Part shown: positions 7,419-15,837 of the stretch, piece by piece
How positions within the stretch are numbered: the first letter of the stretch is position 1
Layout: each line of letters begins with the position of its first letter
Assembly: GCA_042091275.1 (NCBI GenBank)
Contig: JBELHR010000016.1
Coordinates: forward strand, 1-47,394
DNA: 47,394 nt
Direction of reading: 5' to 3'
Source of the DNA: JBELHR01 sp042091275
GTDB taxonomy: Bacteria; Bacteroidota; Bacteroidia; Flavobacteriales; Flavobacteriaceae
Translations under genes and position numbers: made by a program
The notes under the pieces: model-generated
The model's database searches: none
What the model saw: the letters and a program-made list of their open reading frames with translations, nothing else
Told to the model about the DNA's origin: nothing

Positions 7419-9202
7419 GAGGCACTTACTTGTAAGAGTTTGGTGCGATAAGCACTTAATAATTTAGATTTAGAAATAAATCCGTGATAGCGACCTTTTT
7501 TAATTACCGGTAGATTCCAAGCACCGCTTGTTTTGAACTTTTGCATTATGGCCTGCATATTGTCCTCTTCGTAAATTATTATTCCCGGTGCGGCATGCAT
7601 CAATTCTGATACGCGAACTTTTTCATGTAGACTTGCATCGAACATAATGGTTCTTATATCGTCCAGTAAGACAATACCAATAAACTCCCTCTGATTATTG
7701 ACCACGGGAAAAATATTTCTATTGGATTTACTCACTGCATTTTCAAGCATTTCTCCGAGGAACATATCCGGCTTTATTTCTATAAAATTTTGCTCTATTA
7801 CTTGATCCGTAGACATGAGCAGCAAAGCATTATTATCTCTATTATGTGTTATTAGTTGTCCTTTTTTTGCTAATTCGGCTACATAAATATTGTAGGGAAC
7901 ATATTGTTTTGTGATAAGATAGGAAATGGTAGTGACAATCATAAGTGGTACAAACAGCTCATAACCTTCTGTGATTTCTGCGATAAGAAAAATCGCAGTT
8001 AAAGGAGCTTGTAAAATACCCGCAACGAGACCGGCCATTCCCACCATGGCAAACGAGGTTTCGGAGAGGTTGTTTTGGAAAGTTCCAAGAGAGTTTACGA
8101 TAAATGCGACGAGATAACCCGTGATACTTCCCGTAAATAAGGTAGGGGCAAAGACCCCACCGATCCCGCCAGCACCCATTGTTAGTCCCATAGCGATTAC
8201 CTTAAAAATTATCAAACCTAGCAGTAGGGCAACGATAGAGGCAAAACCACCAATCTCCATTCCAAAAAAGTTTTCTCTTATGACATCTAAAGTATCTCCT
8301 GCTAAGATTGAGTTTATAGTTTCATAGCCTTCCCCGTATAAGGGAGGAATAAAAAAAATGACAAGACCGAGCAGAGAGCCTCCTATAAAGAGGCGTTTTA
8401 AAGGGGAGGAAATAGGTTTGAACCAGTTGTTAATTTGGGTGTGGACTTTTGAGAAATAAATGGAGATAAGGGCACAGACAATTCCTAAAACAACATAAAA
8501 CCCTAGGTCTTGTAGTTTAAAGACTGAAACTAATTTAACGTGAAAAAGGACATCATTTCCAAAGAAAAAATAGGAGGTTAAGACAGCCGAAATGGACGCC
8601 AGCAACAAGGGAATCAAAGAGGCCGTTGTCAGTTCTAGACTAAATATCTCTATCGCAAAAACTATTGCTGTAATAGGAGCCTTAAATATACTTGCCATGG
8701 CCCCTGCAGCTGCACAGCCTATAAGTAGAATTCTAGTTTTTTGATCGAGGTGAAAAGCTCTTGAGAGGGCTGAGCTCCAAGAAGCTCCGGTTGCGACTGT
8801 CGGACTCTCCAGTCCAACAGAACCTCCAAAACCAATAGTCAAAGGCGCAGTAATTATTGAAGCATAAGCTTGATAATTGGATAAAAACCCTTTCTTTTTT
8901 GAAATGGCATAAATAGTGGATGGAATACCTTGAAAAATAGGTTTTTTAATCAAATATTTTATAATCAAAAACACGGTAGTCAAGCCTATAAGAGGAAGAA
9001 CAAAGTACCAGGTATTTCGCAATTCACTTATAAAATCTCTTGTCAAAAACTCTTGGATGATATGCGTGATATTCTTGAGACTAACTGCAGCGAGACCAGA
9101 TAAAAGCCCGACGACAACACTTAAGATATGTTTAAACTGGGAATCGGAAATATGCCTATACCTCCAAATCAAGAAACTTCTTATGTATTTTTTTTTAGCC
9201 AT
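7415..9202 (-). CDS. CLC family chloride channel or H+/anion antiporter with C-terminal CBS pair
   Basis: The 595-residue membrane protein has the CLC selectivity-filter motifs: FQGIPSTIY (near 90), GSVGLESP (127-134, with the gating glutamate E132) and GGIGGVFAPTLF. About ten hydrophobic helices are followed by two CBS domains (roughly 450-590), which usually sense nucleotides. In CLC-ec1 the helix after the APLAG motif carries a Glu pair, whose second member (E203) is the internal proton-transfer residue. Here the matching stretch (175-186) ends in E185-I186, so that position is Ile. This leaves open whether it is a channel or a weakly coupled exchanger. The stop overlaps the start of the small membrane protein downstream. 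Confidence 0.93.
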   Translation of the reverse strand: MAKKKYIRSFLIWRYRHISDSQFKHILSVVVGLLSGLAAVSLKNITHIIQEFLTRDFISELRNTWYFVLPLIGLTTVFLIIKYLIKKPIFQGIPSTIYAISKKKGFLSNYQAYASIITAPLTIGFGGSVGLESPTVATGASWSSALSRAFHLDQKTRILLIGCAAAGAMASIFKAPITAIVFAIEIFSLELTTASLIPLLLASISAVLTSYFFFGNDVLFHVKLVSVFKLQDLGFYVVLGIVCALISIYFSKVHTQINNWFKPISSPLKRLFIGGSLLGLVIFFIPPLYGEGYETINSILAGDTLDVIRENFFGMEIGGFASIVALLLGLIIFKVIAMGLTMGAGGIGGVFAPTLFTGSITGYLVAFIVNSLGTFQNNLSETSFAMVGMAGLVAGILQAPLTAIFLIAEITEGYELFVPLMIVTTISYLITKQYVPYNIYVAELAKKGQLITHNRDNNALLLMSTDQVIEQNFIEIKPDMFLGEMLENAVSKSNRNIFPVVNNQREFIGIVLLDDIRTIMFDASLHEKVRVSELMHAAPGIIIYEEDNMQAIMQKFKTSGAWNLPVIKKGRYHGFISKSKLLSAYRTKLLQVSAS

Positions 9203-9231
9203 AGCCTTCTAAAGGCCAATTCAAAAGAGCG

Positions 9232-9381
9232 TTAGATTTGCTTAGGACATCTTTTGCACTGTTGCTTGCCTTTCTTTTTATACTTTTTACAGCACTTTTT
9301 CTTTACGGAGCAAGAGGTATTGCAGTCCGAAAAGCAATCCTGTAATTTGGTTTGAACGCTTACATTCTCAAGTATAGACAT
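9232..9381 (-). CDS. 49-residue Cys/Lys-rich microprotein
   Basis: A short ORF on the minus strand runs from ATG at 9381 to TAA at 9232. The product has seven cysteines (16, 20, 24, 30, 31, 42, 45) and about a dozen lysines. Its C-terminal half reads KKKCCKKYKKKGKQQCKRCP. CC and CxxC spacing suggests metal or Fe-S/zinc binding, or disulfides; there is no signal peptide. A well-formed promoter (TTTG-N18-TAATTTTG) lies 30 bases upstream, which strongly favours a real gene. It sits between ferritin and the CLC gene. I have a vague recollection of similar CCxKYKKGKxCKxCP proteins in other Bacteroidota but cannot name a family. Function is unknown; metal handling is a guess from composition and the ferritin neighbour. 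Confidence 0.75.
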   Translation of the reverse strand: MSILENVSVQTKLQDCFSDCNTSCSVKKKCCKKYKKKGKQQCKRCPKQI

Positions 9382-9411
9382 TAGCCTTAAATTAAATCAG
9401 TCTTAATAAGG

Positions 9412-9441
9412 CAAAATTACACACTTTTAACGATAAACAAA
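9412..9441 (-). promoter_or_regulatory. Promoter TTTG-N18-TAATTTTG for the Cys-rich microprotein
   Basis: On the minus strand a TTTG -33 element (9438-9441) is followed after 18 bases by TAATTTTG (9412-9419). This is the Bacteroidota consensus pair at ideal spacing. The predicted start point is ~25 bases before the microprotein ATG. The -33 element overlaps the U-tract of the ferritin terminator. Confidence 0.6.
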
Positions 9442-9465
9442 ATAAAAGAGCTTTTTTTAACTCTT
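9437..9465 (-). terminator. Candidate intrinsic terminator of ferritin
   Basis: Directly after the ferritin stop codon, the minus strand forms AAGAGTT / AGCTCTT-type pairing (arms 9461-9465 and 9446-9450, extendable by a G-U and a U-A pair) around an A-rich loop. TTATTTTG follows. The stem is short and AT-rich, so this is plausible but not strong. Confidence 0.4.
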
Positions 9466-9960
9466 CTATTCTTTTGCGTAAGAGTTTATATCCTGATCGA
9501 ATAAATAAAGTCCACTCTTGTCGTTTCCGACGATACTCAATTTATCTAAAATTGTTCTTGCGAGCGCCTCCTCTTCCATTTGCTCAGCAACGAACCATTG
9601 CATAAAGTTGTGAACGGTAAAATTATTAGCTTGTAGGGATTGATAAACCACTTTGTTTACATTTTCCGTAACCTGCTCTTCCGATTTCATAAAGTATCCA
9701 AAAAGGTCGTGAATATTTTCAAAGTCAGTTTTTAAGCCTCCAATGCTAGGAACGATAGCCTTCCCGCCTCTTTCGTTTATAAACTTTAAAATCTTTAAAA
9801 GATGCATGCGTTCTTCATCGGCATGGGTATAAAAAAACTCAGCTATACCATTAAAACCTTCACCTTCTGCCCAAGAGGCCATTGCTAAATATTGCATACT
9901 CGCCTTAGCTTCATAAACAAGCTGGCTATTGAGTGCTTCTACCATATCTGCTGAAATCAT
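9466..9960 (-). CDS. ftnA: Non-haem ferritin
   Basis: The 164-residue four-helix iron-storage protein has ferroxidase-site residues E17 (YEAKASMQYLAMA), E50 and H53 (DEERMH), E94 and Q127 (AEQMEEE). This is the bacterial FtnA pattern, without the haem-binding Met layout of bacterioferritin. It oxidises Fe(II) and stores iron in a 24-mer. It lies 26 bases downstream of aspS on the same strand and may be partly co-transcribed with it. No Shine-Dalgarno is visible. A weak terminator follows the stop. Confidence 0.95.
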   Translation of the reverse strand: MISADMVEALNSQLVYEAKASMQYLAMASWAEGEGFNGIAEFFYTHADEERMHLLKILKFINERGGKAIVPSIGGLKTDFENIHDLFGYFMKSEEQVTENVNKVVYQSLQANNFTVHNFMQWFVAEQMEEEALARTILDKLSIVGNDKSGLYLFDQDINSYAKE

Positions 9961-9986
9961 ATCGTCTTTATTTTTTAACTAAGATA

Positions 9987-11738
9987 CTACTTTTTTACAA
10001 GGCTAAGCGCCAATTCGTCTAACTGTAATTCATCAATTTTTGAAGGGGCATCAATCATGATATCTCTTCCGGAGTTGTTTTTAGGGAATGCGATGAAATC
10101 TCTAATGGTTTCTTGGCCTCCTAAAATAGAAACTAGTCTATCCAAACCGAAAGCGAGTCCTCCGTGGGGAGGTGCTCCATATTCAAACGCGTTTAGTAAG
10201 AAACCAAATTGCTCTTGCGCCTCTTCCACTGAAAATCCTAAGTGCTTAAACATTAAAGACTGAGTGTCTCTATCGTGGATTCTTATCGATCCACCACCAA
10301 TCTCGTTTCCGTTTAGCACCAAATCGTAGGCATTGGCTCTAACTGCTCCTGGATCCGTATCTAAAAGCGGGATATCTGCTTTCTTTGGAGCGGTAAAAGG
10401 GTGGTGCATGGCGTGAAATCTCTCGCTATCTTCATCCCATTCCAACAATGGGAAATCCACTACCCAAAGAGGAGCAAATACATTTGGATCTCTCAGCCCT
10501 AGGCGTTCTGCCATCTCCATTCTCAAGGCACTTAACTGAGCTCTAACTTTATTGGTCTCTCCCGAAAGCACACAGATCAAGTCTCCAGGCTTGGCACCTG
10601 TCGCTTCTGCCCATTTCTGAAGATCTTCTGTTTCATAAAACTTATCAACAGAGGATTTAAAGCTTCCGTCTTCGTTGCATTTGACATAAACCATTCCAAG
10701 TGCTCCAATCTGAGGACGTCTTACCCAATCGATTAATTTGTCAATTTCTTTTCTAGTCATGGAAGCTCCTCCTGGAACAGCAATTCCAACGACCAGTTCA
10801 GCGGAATTAAAGACCTTGAATTCTCTGTGCTTTGCACAATCGTTCAATTCTCCGAACTCCATTCCAAATCGGATATCAGGCTTGTCGTTTCCATAGGTCT
10901 TCATCGCGTGATCAAAAGTCATTCTCGGAAAATCTCCAAATTCTATATTGCGCACGGATTTTAACAAGTGTCGCGTTAAACCTTCAAATACATTTAAAAT
11001 ATCTTCTTGTTCTACAAAAGCCATTTCGCAATCAATTTGAGTAAACTCAGGTTGGCGATCCGCTCGTAAATCTTCATCTCTAAAGCATTTTACAATTTGA
11101 AAATACTTATCCATTCCACCGACCATCAACAATTGCTTAAAGGTCTGAGGCGATTGGGGGAGGGCGTAAAACTCTCCTTCATTCATTCTCGACGGAACTA
11201 CAAAATCTCTCGCTCCTTCCGGCGTCGATTTTATCAAATAAGGAGTTTCAACTTCTATAAAGTCCTCGTCAGATAGAAATTTTCTAACCTCTTGAGAGAC
11301 CTTGTGTCTAAATATTAAATTGTCTTTTACAGGGTTGCGACGAATATCGAGATAACGATATTTCATCCTCAATTCTTCCCCGCCATCTGTATCGTCTTCG
11401 ATAGTAAAAGGAGGAACATTTGCGGTGTTTAAAATTTCTAAAGTCTCCACCAAAAGCTCGATATCTCCAGTAGCTAATTTTGGGTTTTTAGCCACTCTTT
11501 CTATAACAGTTCCGCTTACTTGAATAACAAATTCTCTTCCCAATTCTTTTGCTTTGGCCAAAAGTTCAGGAGAACTTCTTTCTTCATCTATAATGAGCTG
11601 AGTAATACCATAGCGGTCTCTCAGATCTATCCAGATCATAAATCCTTTATCTCGTGTTTTCTGAACCCAACCCGATAAGGTTACTTTTTTAGAAACATCT
11701 TCGATTCTAAGCGCTCCATTATTGTGCGATCTGTACAT
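9987..11738 (-). CDS. aspS: Aspartate--tRNA ligase
   Basis: This 583-residue class II synthetase has an N-terminal OB-fold anticodon-binding domain (SGWVQKTRDKGFMIWIDLRD), motif 2 (FRDEDLRADRQPEFTQID), the bacterial GAD insertion domain in the middle, and motif 3 (GGLAFGLDRLVSILGG) near the C-terminus. Length is normal for the bacterial type. Whether it is discriminating (Asp only) or also charges tRNA-Asn is unclear, because the OB-fold position that helps to distinguish them (Leu or His in characterised enzymes) appears to be Lys here. A Shine-Dalgarno-like AAAGGAG lies 6 bases before the ATG, which is unusual for this genome. Confidence 0.97.
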   Translation of the reverse strand: MYRSHNNGALRIEDVSKKVTLSGWVQKTRDKGFMIWIDLRDRYGITQLIIDEERSSPELLAKAKELGREFVIQVSGTVIERVAKNPKLATGDIELLVETLEILNTANVPPFTIEDDTDGGEELRMKYRYLDIRRNPVKDNLIFRHKVSQEVRKFLSDEDFIEVETPYLIKSTPEGARDFVVPSRMNEGEFYALPQSPQTFKQLLMVGGMDKYFQIVKCFRDEDLRADRQPEFTQIDCEMAFVEQEDILNVFEGLTRHLLKSVRNIEFGDFPRMTFDHAMKTYGNDKPDIRFGMEFGELNDCAKHREFKVFNSAELVVGIAVPGGASMTRKEIDKLIDWVRRPQIGALGMVYVKCNEDGSFKSSVDKFYETEDLQKWAEATGAKPGDLICVLSGETNKVRAQLSALRMEMAERLGLRDPNVFAPLWVVDFPLLEWDEDSERFHAMHHPFTAPKKADIPLLDTDPGAVRANAYDLVLNGNEIGGGSIRIHDRDTQSLMFKHLGFSVEEAQEQFGFLLNAFEYGAPPHGGLAFGLDRLVSILGGQETIRDFIAFPKNNSGRDIMIDAPSKIDELQLDELALSLVKK

Positions 11739-11761
11739 ATCTATCTCCTTTAAACGAAGGG

Positions 11762-11769
11762 CAAAGTTA
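11762..11769 (-). promoter_or_regulatory. Candidate -7 box (TAACTTTG) for aspS
   Basis: The minus strand reads TAACTTTG 23 bases upstream of the aspS ATG, matching TAnnTTTG. No clear -33 TTTG is visible at the right distance. The transcript would keep the AAAGGAG ribosome-binding site. Confidence 0.45.
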
Positions 11770-11819
11770 AAAAATTACCTAGAGAAAATAAGGCTTTTAC
11801 TAGAAAGAAATATAAAATG

Positions 11820-11827
11820 TACCTTTG
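11820..11827 (+). promoter_or_regulatory. Candidate -7 box (TACCTTTG) for the acyl-CoA synthetase gene
   Basis: TACCTTTG matches TAnnTTTG and lies 33 bases upstream of the GTG start in the 122-base divergent region shared with aspS. The -33 region has only a T-rich tract. Confidence 0.4.
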
Positions 11828-11860
11828 TGTAAATACATTATTTTCTAAATCTTTTTTCAA

Positions 11861-13663
11861 GTGAAAAACTTTAAGCATATCGACCAAGATGTCCGCGCAA
11901 ATGGACAGAAAAACCCATCCAAACCAGTCTTATTTCACAAAGATAAAGGCGATGGAAATTGGAAGGGGATGACTTGGTCAGATACCCTTTTGGATTCGGA
12001 AAAGGTTTCCAAAAGCCTAATTGATTTTGGCTTAGAAGCTGGAGACAGAGTCGGTATATTCTCCCAAAATAGTCCGGAGTGGATTTTGGCAGATATTGGA
12101 ATTCTCTCTATTCGAGCAGTAACCGTTCCGATTTATGCCACTAACAGCGCAAAAGAGGCAGAATATATTATACAAGATGCGGAAATCTCTATAGTTTTTG
12201 CAGGAGACCAAGTGATCTACGACCGCCTAATTAGCCTTTTTGGAAAACTATCTTGTCTCAAACAAATTGTCGCTATGCAGAAAGACATTGTGCTTTCTGA
12301 AGAGGTCAATTCTGTCTATTGGGATGCGTTTTTATCCAGAGCAGAAGGGGTGGATTCCAAAGAACTAGACAAGCGATATGCCTCTGCCGACCAAGGAGAT
12401 TTGGCAAGTATTATATATACCTCAGGAACAACCGGGGAGCCAAAAGGAGTTATGCTTGACCACCTTAATTTTTTAGAGTCCTTTATCGCTCACGATACAG
12501 ACTTGACAACCACAGAGGATTATCGCTCCCTGAGTATACTTCCCTTGAGTCATATCTACGAGAGGTCTTGGGTGTTTTTCTGTCTTCACAAAGGCATGGC
12601 CATCTATTTTAACGAGGATCCAAAGGAAATGGCAAATGCTTTGAAAGAGGTCAAACCACATATTATGTGTACCGTTCCTAGAATGTATGAAAAGATTTAC
12701 GCAGCAATTCAGGACAAAAAGAACTCGAGTTCGGCTCTTTTAGCAGGAATTATGAATTGGTCATTGGCAGTGGGAGACGATTACTATAACGAGCACCTTC
12801 GTTTAGACAAAAAACCAGGGTTGATCTTGGGCTTAAAATACAAAGTAGCAAATGCCTTAGTCTTTAAAAAACTCCGTGGAGGTTTTGGAGGGGATTTGCA
12901 ATTTACTCCTTGTGGTGGAGCTGCCCTTTCAGGAGATTTAGTGCGCTTCTTTCACAGTTTTGGAATTCGTGTTATTTGTGGGTATGGCCTTACAGAAACT
13001 ACTGCGACAGCAACTTTGTTTGCGGATAAGAATTTTGACTTTTCCTCAGCAGGAAGACCGATTTATGGAGCCGAAATAAAAATCGGAGAGAATCAAGAAA
13101 TTTTGGTAAAAGGCCCAGGAGTGATGAGAGGCTACTACAAAAAACCTGAGGCCACTGCCGCTGTTTTTGAGGGAGAATGGTTCAAGACAGGAGATGCCGG
13201 AAAGATTGACGAGCAGGGACAACTCACCATCACAGATAGGATCAAAGATTTGATGAAAACCTCAGGAGGTAAATATATTGCTCCTCAAAAATTAGAGATG
13301 GCTTTGGTCTGCGATGAAATGATTGAGCAAATTGCCGTAATTGGCGATCAAAGGAATTTTGTTACCGCACTTGCAGTTCCCAGTTTTGTCAACCTAAAAA
13401 ATTATGCCGACAAACACGGGATTTCTTACAAATCTGTAGAAGATTTAATCTCTAACTCTCAGATCAAAAAAATGATGACCAAGCGATTCGATCACTTACA
13501 AAGGGATTTTTCGGGATTTGAAAAAATTAAGAAATTCACTTTATTGCCTCGCGAGTTTACCATAGAAAAAGGAGAGATAACCTCTACTTTAAAACTAAAG
13601 CGCAAGGTAATTCAAAACAAATACAAGGAACTTATCGATAAAATGTATAGCTCAAAAAAGTAG
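11861..13663 (+). CDS. Long-chain fatty-acid--CoA ligase (AMP-forming)
   Basis: This 600-residue member of the acyl-adenylate superfamily activates fatty acids to acyl-CoA via acyl-AMP. The P-loop is YTSGTTGEPKGVML (near 188-200). The A5 motif is GYGLTETTAT, A7 is WFKTGDAGKIDEQG, and the hinge is DRIKDLMKTSGGKYIAP. The layout matches the FAA1/FadD15-like branch, with the insert QFTPCGGAALS. The start is GTG at 11861, directly after a T-rich leader; no earlier in-frame start looks better. rsmI follows after 3 bases, so the two are probably co-transcribed. Confidence 0.92.
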   Translation: MKNFKHIDQDVRANGQKNPSKPVLFHKDKGDGNWKGMTWSDTLLDSEKVSKSLIDFGLEAGDRVGIFSQNSPEWILADIGILSIRAVTVPIYATNSAKEAEYIIQDAEISIVFAGDQVIYDRLISLFGKLSCLKQIVAMQKDIVLSEEVNSVYWDAFLSRAEGVDSKELDKRYASADQGDLASIIYTSGTTGEPKGVMLDHLNFLESFIAHDTDLTTTEDYRSLSILPLSHIYERSWVFFCLHKGMAIYFNEDPKEMANALKEVKPHIMCTVPRMYEKIYAAIQDKKNSSSALLAGIMNWSLAVGDDYYNEHLRLDKKPGLILGLKYKVANALVFKKLRGGFGGDLQFTPCGGAALSGDLVRFFHSFGIRVICGYGLTETTATATLFADKNFDFSSAGRPIYGAEIKIGENQEILVKGPGVMRGYYKKPEATAAVFEGEWFKTGDAGKIDEQGQLTITDRIKDLMKTSGGKYIAPQKLEMALVCDEMIEQIAVIGDQRNFVTALAVPSFVNLKNYADKHGISYKSVEDLISNSQIKKMMTKRFDHLQRDFSGFEKIKKFTLLPREFTIEKGEITSTLKLKRKVIQNKYKELIDKMYSSKK

Positions 13664-13666
13664 ATT

Positions 13667-14344
13667 ATGGAGATGAAATCTAACCTGTATTTTGTGCCAA
13701 CACCAATCGGTAATTTAGATGATATGACCTACCGTTCTGTCTCTGTTTTAAAAACGGTGGATGTGATTTTGGCTGAGGATACCAGAACTAGTGGAAAATT
13801 GCTAAAATATTACAATATAGAGACTCCTATGCAGTCCTATCATATGCACAACGAGCACCGCGTTTTAAAAGGACTCACTGAACGATTAAAACAAGGTGAG
13901 AAAATGGCTTTGATTACAGATGCTGGAACACCGGGAATATCAGATCCAGGATTTCTGCTCGCTAGAGCAGCTATGGAAGAAAATATAGAAATGGAGTGTT
14001 TGCCTGGAGCTACTGCTTTCGTACCCGCCTTGGTTCAGAGTGGACTTCCAAATGACAAATTTGTTTTCGAAGGCTTTTTACCGGTAAAAAAGGGAAGACA
14101 AACAAGACTTAAAATTTTAGCGGAAGAAACCCGAACGATCATATTCTACGAATCTCCTCACAAGCTGCTGAAAACTCTAAACAATTTTGGAGAATTTATG
14201 GGTACGGACCGAAAAGTGAGTATATCCAGAGAACTCACCAAGTTGTTTGAAGAAACATTTCGCGGAACCGTGGCGGAGGCAATAGCATATTTTGAGTCCA
14301 AAAACCCAAAGGGAGAATTTGTGCTAATTCTAGAAGGAAAATAA
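13667..14344 (+). CDS. rsmI: 16S rRNA (cytidine(1402)-2'-O)-methyltransferase
   Basis: This 225-residue member of the tetrapyrrole-methylase fold methylates the 2'-O of C1402 in the 30S decoding centre. The family signatures are YFVPTPIGNLDDMTYRSV (N-terminus), ILAEDTRTSGKLLKYY, ALITDAGTPGISDPG and FYESPHKLLKTL. It lacks the extra C-terminal domain seen in some RsmI, as is common. Translation could start at 13667 or at the second Met (13673). It is 3 bases after the acyl-CoA synthetase stop. Confidence 0.94.
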   Translation: MEMKSNLYFVPTPIGNLDDMTYRSVSVLKTVDVILAEDTRTSGKLLKYYNIETPMQSYHMHNEHRVLKGLTERLKQGEKMALITDAGTPGISDPGFLLARAAMEENIEMECLPGATAFVPALVQSGLPNDKFVFEGFLPVKKGRQTRLKILAEETRTIIFYESPHKLLKTLNNFGEFMGTDRKVSISRELTKLFEETFRGTVAEAIAYFESKNPKGEFVLILEGK

Positions 14345-14373
14345 GATTAAACCCAAATAGGTTCAGCAATTTC

Positions 14374-15384
14374 ATGAAAATTGAGGCCAAAACGTATTCA
14401 CTTAAACTAAAAAATCCTTTTGGTATTTCTCGAGGGACTCGCACTAGTGTGGCTAGTTTTGTGATTATTATAGAATGGGGAGATCTTAAAGGTTTCGGGG
14501 AGGCAACGGTAAATCCCTACTACAACACTAGCATAGAGGATTTCGAGTCTAGCCTAAATCATAACAAATCCCTTTTACTGTTGGAAGAGCTCATACATCC
14601 TACTTTGTATTGGGACAAGTTGCGATCGGTTTTGGGAGACTCTTATTTTCTTATTTGTGCTTTGGATCAAGCGTATTGGGATCTATACGCTCAAATACAT
14701 AAAACGACAACGAGATCCCTTTTTGGATTTTCGAAAAAGAGCCAAATACAAACGTCTTACACTATTGGATTGGATAAATTGAGCGTCATGTTGGATAAGA
14801 TGCTAGCCAACCCATGGCCTATTTATAAGATAAAGCTCGGAGGAAATGAAGATTTACAAATTTTGAGAGAACTCCGAAAGCAGACCGATGCTATTTTTCG
14901 CGTGGATGCCAATGGCGGTTGGACGGTGGAACAGTTACTTGCCTGGGAAGAAGAATTATGTGATTTGGGAGTGGAGTTTATCGAACAACCTTTGGCAGCT
15001 GAAAACTGGGAGGGGTCCAAAATAGTTTATGAGAAATGCAGTATTCCAATCCTTGCAGATGAAAGCTGTTTGGTAGAGGAAGATGTTGGCCGTTGCACTG
15101 GTTACTTTCACGGAATAAATATTAAATTGATGAAATGCGGAGGGATTACTCCGGCACTTCGCATGATAGAACAAGCCCAAAAACTCAACCTGAAACTAAT
15201 GATGGGTTGCATGACAGAATCCTCAATCGGAATTTCTGCTATTGCCCAATTCTTGGATGTTTTAGACTATGTAGATATGGACGGAGCGCTGCTATTGTCC
15301 AACGACCCCGCATTTGGGGTTGAATTAAAAGAAGGGAAGGTCATTTATTCGGATCGATTAGGTAGTGGAGGGCGTTTATATTAA
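14374..15384 (+). CDS. Dipeptide epimerase (enolase superfamily, L-Ala-D/L-Glu type)
   Basis: The 336-residue protein has the mandelate racemase/muconate-lactonising fold. The catalytic set is intact: KxK base (K152, K154 in YKIKLGG), metal ligands D178 (FRVDANGG), E204 (FIEQPL) and D229 (LADES), and the second base K251 (NIKLMKCGG). This pattern fits the Ala-Glu epimerase subgroup, which recycles the murein dipeptide L-Ala-D-Glu, but specificity within the subgroup varies and cannot be fixed here. The gene lies 29 bases after rsmI in a forward run. Confidence 0.85.
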   Translation: MKIEAKTYSLKLKNPFGISRGTRTSVASFVIIIEWGDLKGFGEATVNPYYNTSIEDFESSLNHNKSLLLLEELIHPTLYWDKLRSVLGDSYFLICALDQAYWDLYAQIHKTTTRSLFGFSKKSQIQTSYTIGLDKLSVMLDKMLANPWPIYKIKLGGNEDLQILRELRKQTDAIFRVDANGGWTVEQLLAWEEELCDLGVEFIEQPLAAENWEGSKIVYEKCSIPILADESCLVEEDVGRCTGYFHGINIKLMKCGGITPALRMIEQAQKLNLKLMMGCMTESSIGISAIAQFLDVLDYVDMDGALLLSNDPAFGVELKEGKVIYSDRLGSGGRLY

Positions 15385-15408
15385 TTTTGAGTAAAAGCAT
15401 TTTATAAG

Positions 15409-15834
15409 ATGAGTCACGAAGTAAAATTAGTGTGGAAAGGAGCGATGCAGTTCGAATCCACAGGCCCAGGAGGGAAAGTTATGATCGCTGGTGGAACAGA
15501 CACTATCGAAAGAAGGGAAGGTCTTGGACCAAAGGCGATGATGTTATCTGCTTTGGCAGGATGCGCGGGAATGGATATCGCTTATTTGCTTCCAAAAATG
15601 CGATTGACAATCGAGGATTTAGACATTAACGCTGTTGGGCATTTGACAGATAAAAGCCCACAAACTTACGATAAGGTCGAGCTGACTTTCTGTTTTTATG
15701 GAAGCGATTTAAATCGCGAAAAGTTGTTAAAGGTTGTAGATCGATCTGTGAATGAAATGTGTGGTGTTTTGGAAATGTTTAGAAAATTTGCAGAAATAGA
15801 AGTCCATACAGAATTTAAAAGCTCTCGAGACTAA
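15409..15834 (+). CDS. OsmC/Ohr family protein
   Basis: The 141-residue OsmC-fold protein has the two redox cysteines of the family: one in LAGCAGMDIAYLL (near residue 50) and one in NEMCGVLEMFRK (near residue 117). OsmC and Ohr proteins reduce organic hydroperoxides through this pair. The sequence is closer to the YhfA-like branch than to Ohr, so the exact substrate is uncertain. It is 3 bases before recJ, suggesting shared transcription. Confidence 0.88.
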   Translation: MSHEVKLVWKGAMQFESTGPGGKVMIAGGTDTIERREGLGPKAMMLSALAGCAGMDIAYLLPKMRLTIEDLDINAVGHLTDKSPQTYDKVELTFCFYGSDLNREKLLKVVDRSVNEMCGVLEMFRKFAEIEVHTEFKSSRD

Positions 15835-15837
15835 ATA

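Noticed and set aside
15450..15475. tRNA-like T-arm string GTTCGAATCC on the plus strand
   Set aside because: It lies inside the OsmC-like gene, no acceptor stem or other arms can be formed around it, and the reading frame there is conserved (FESTGPGG).
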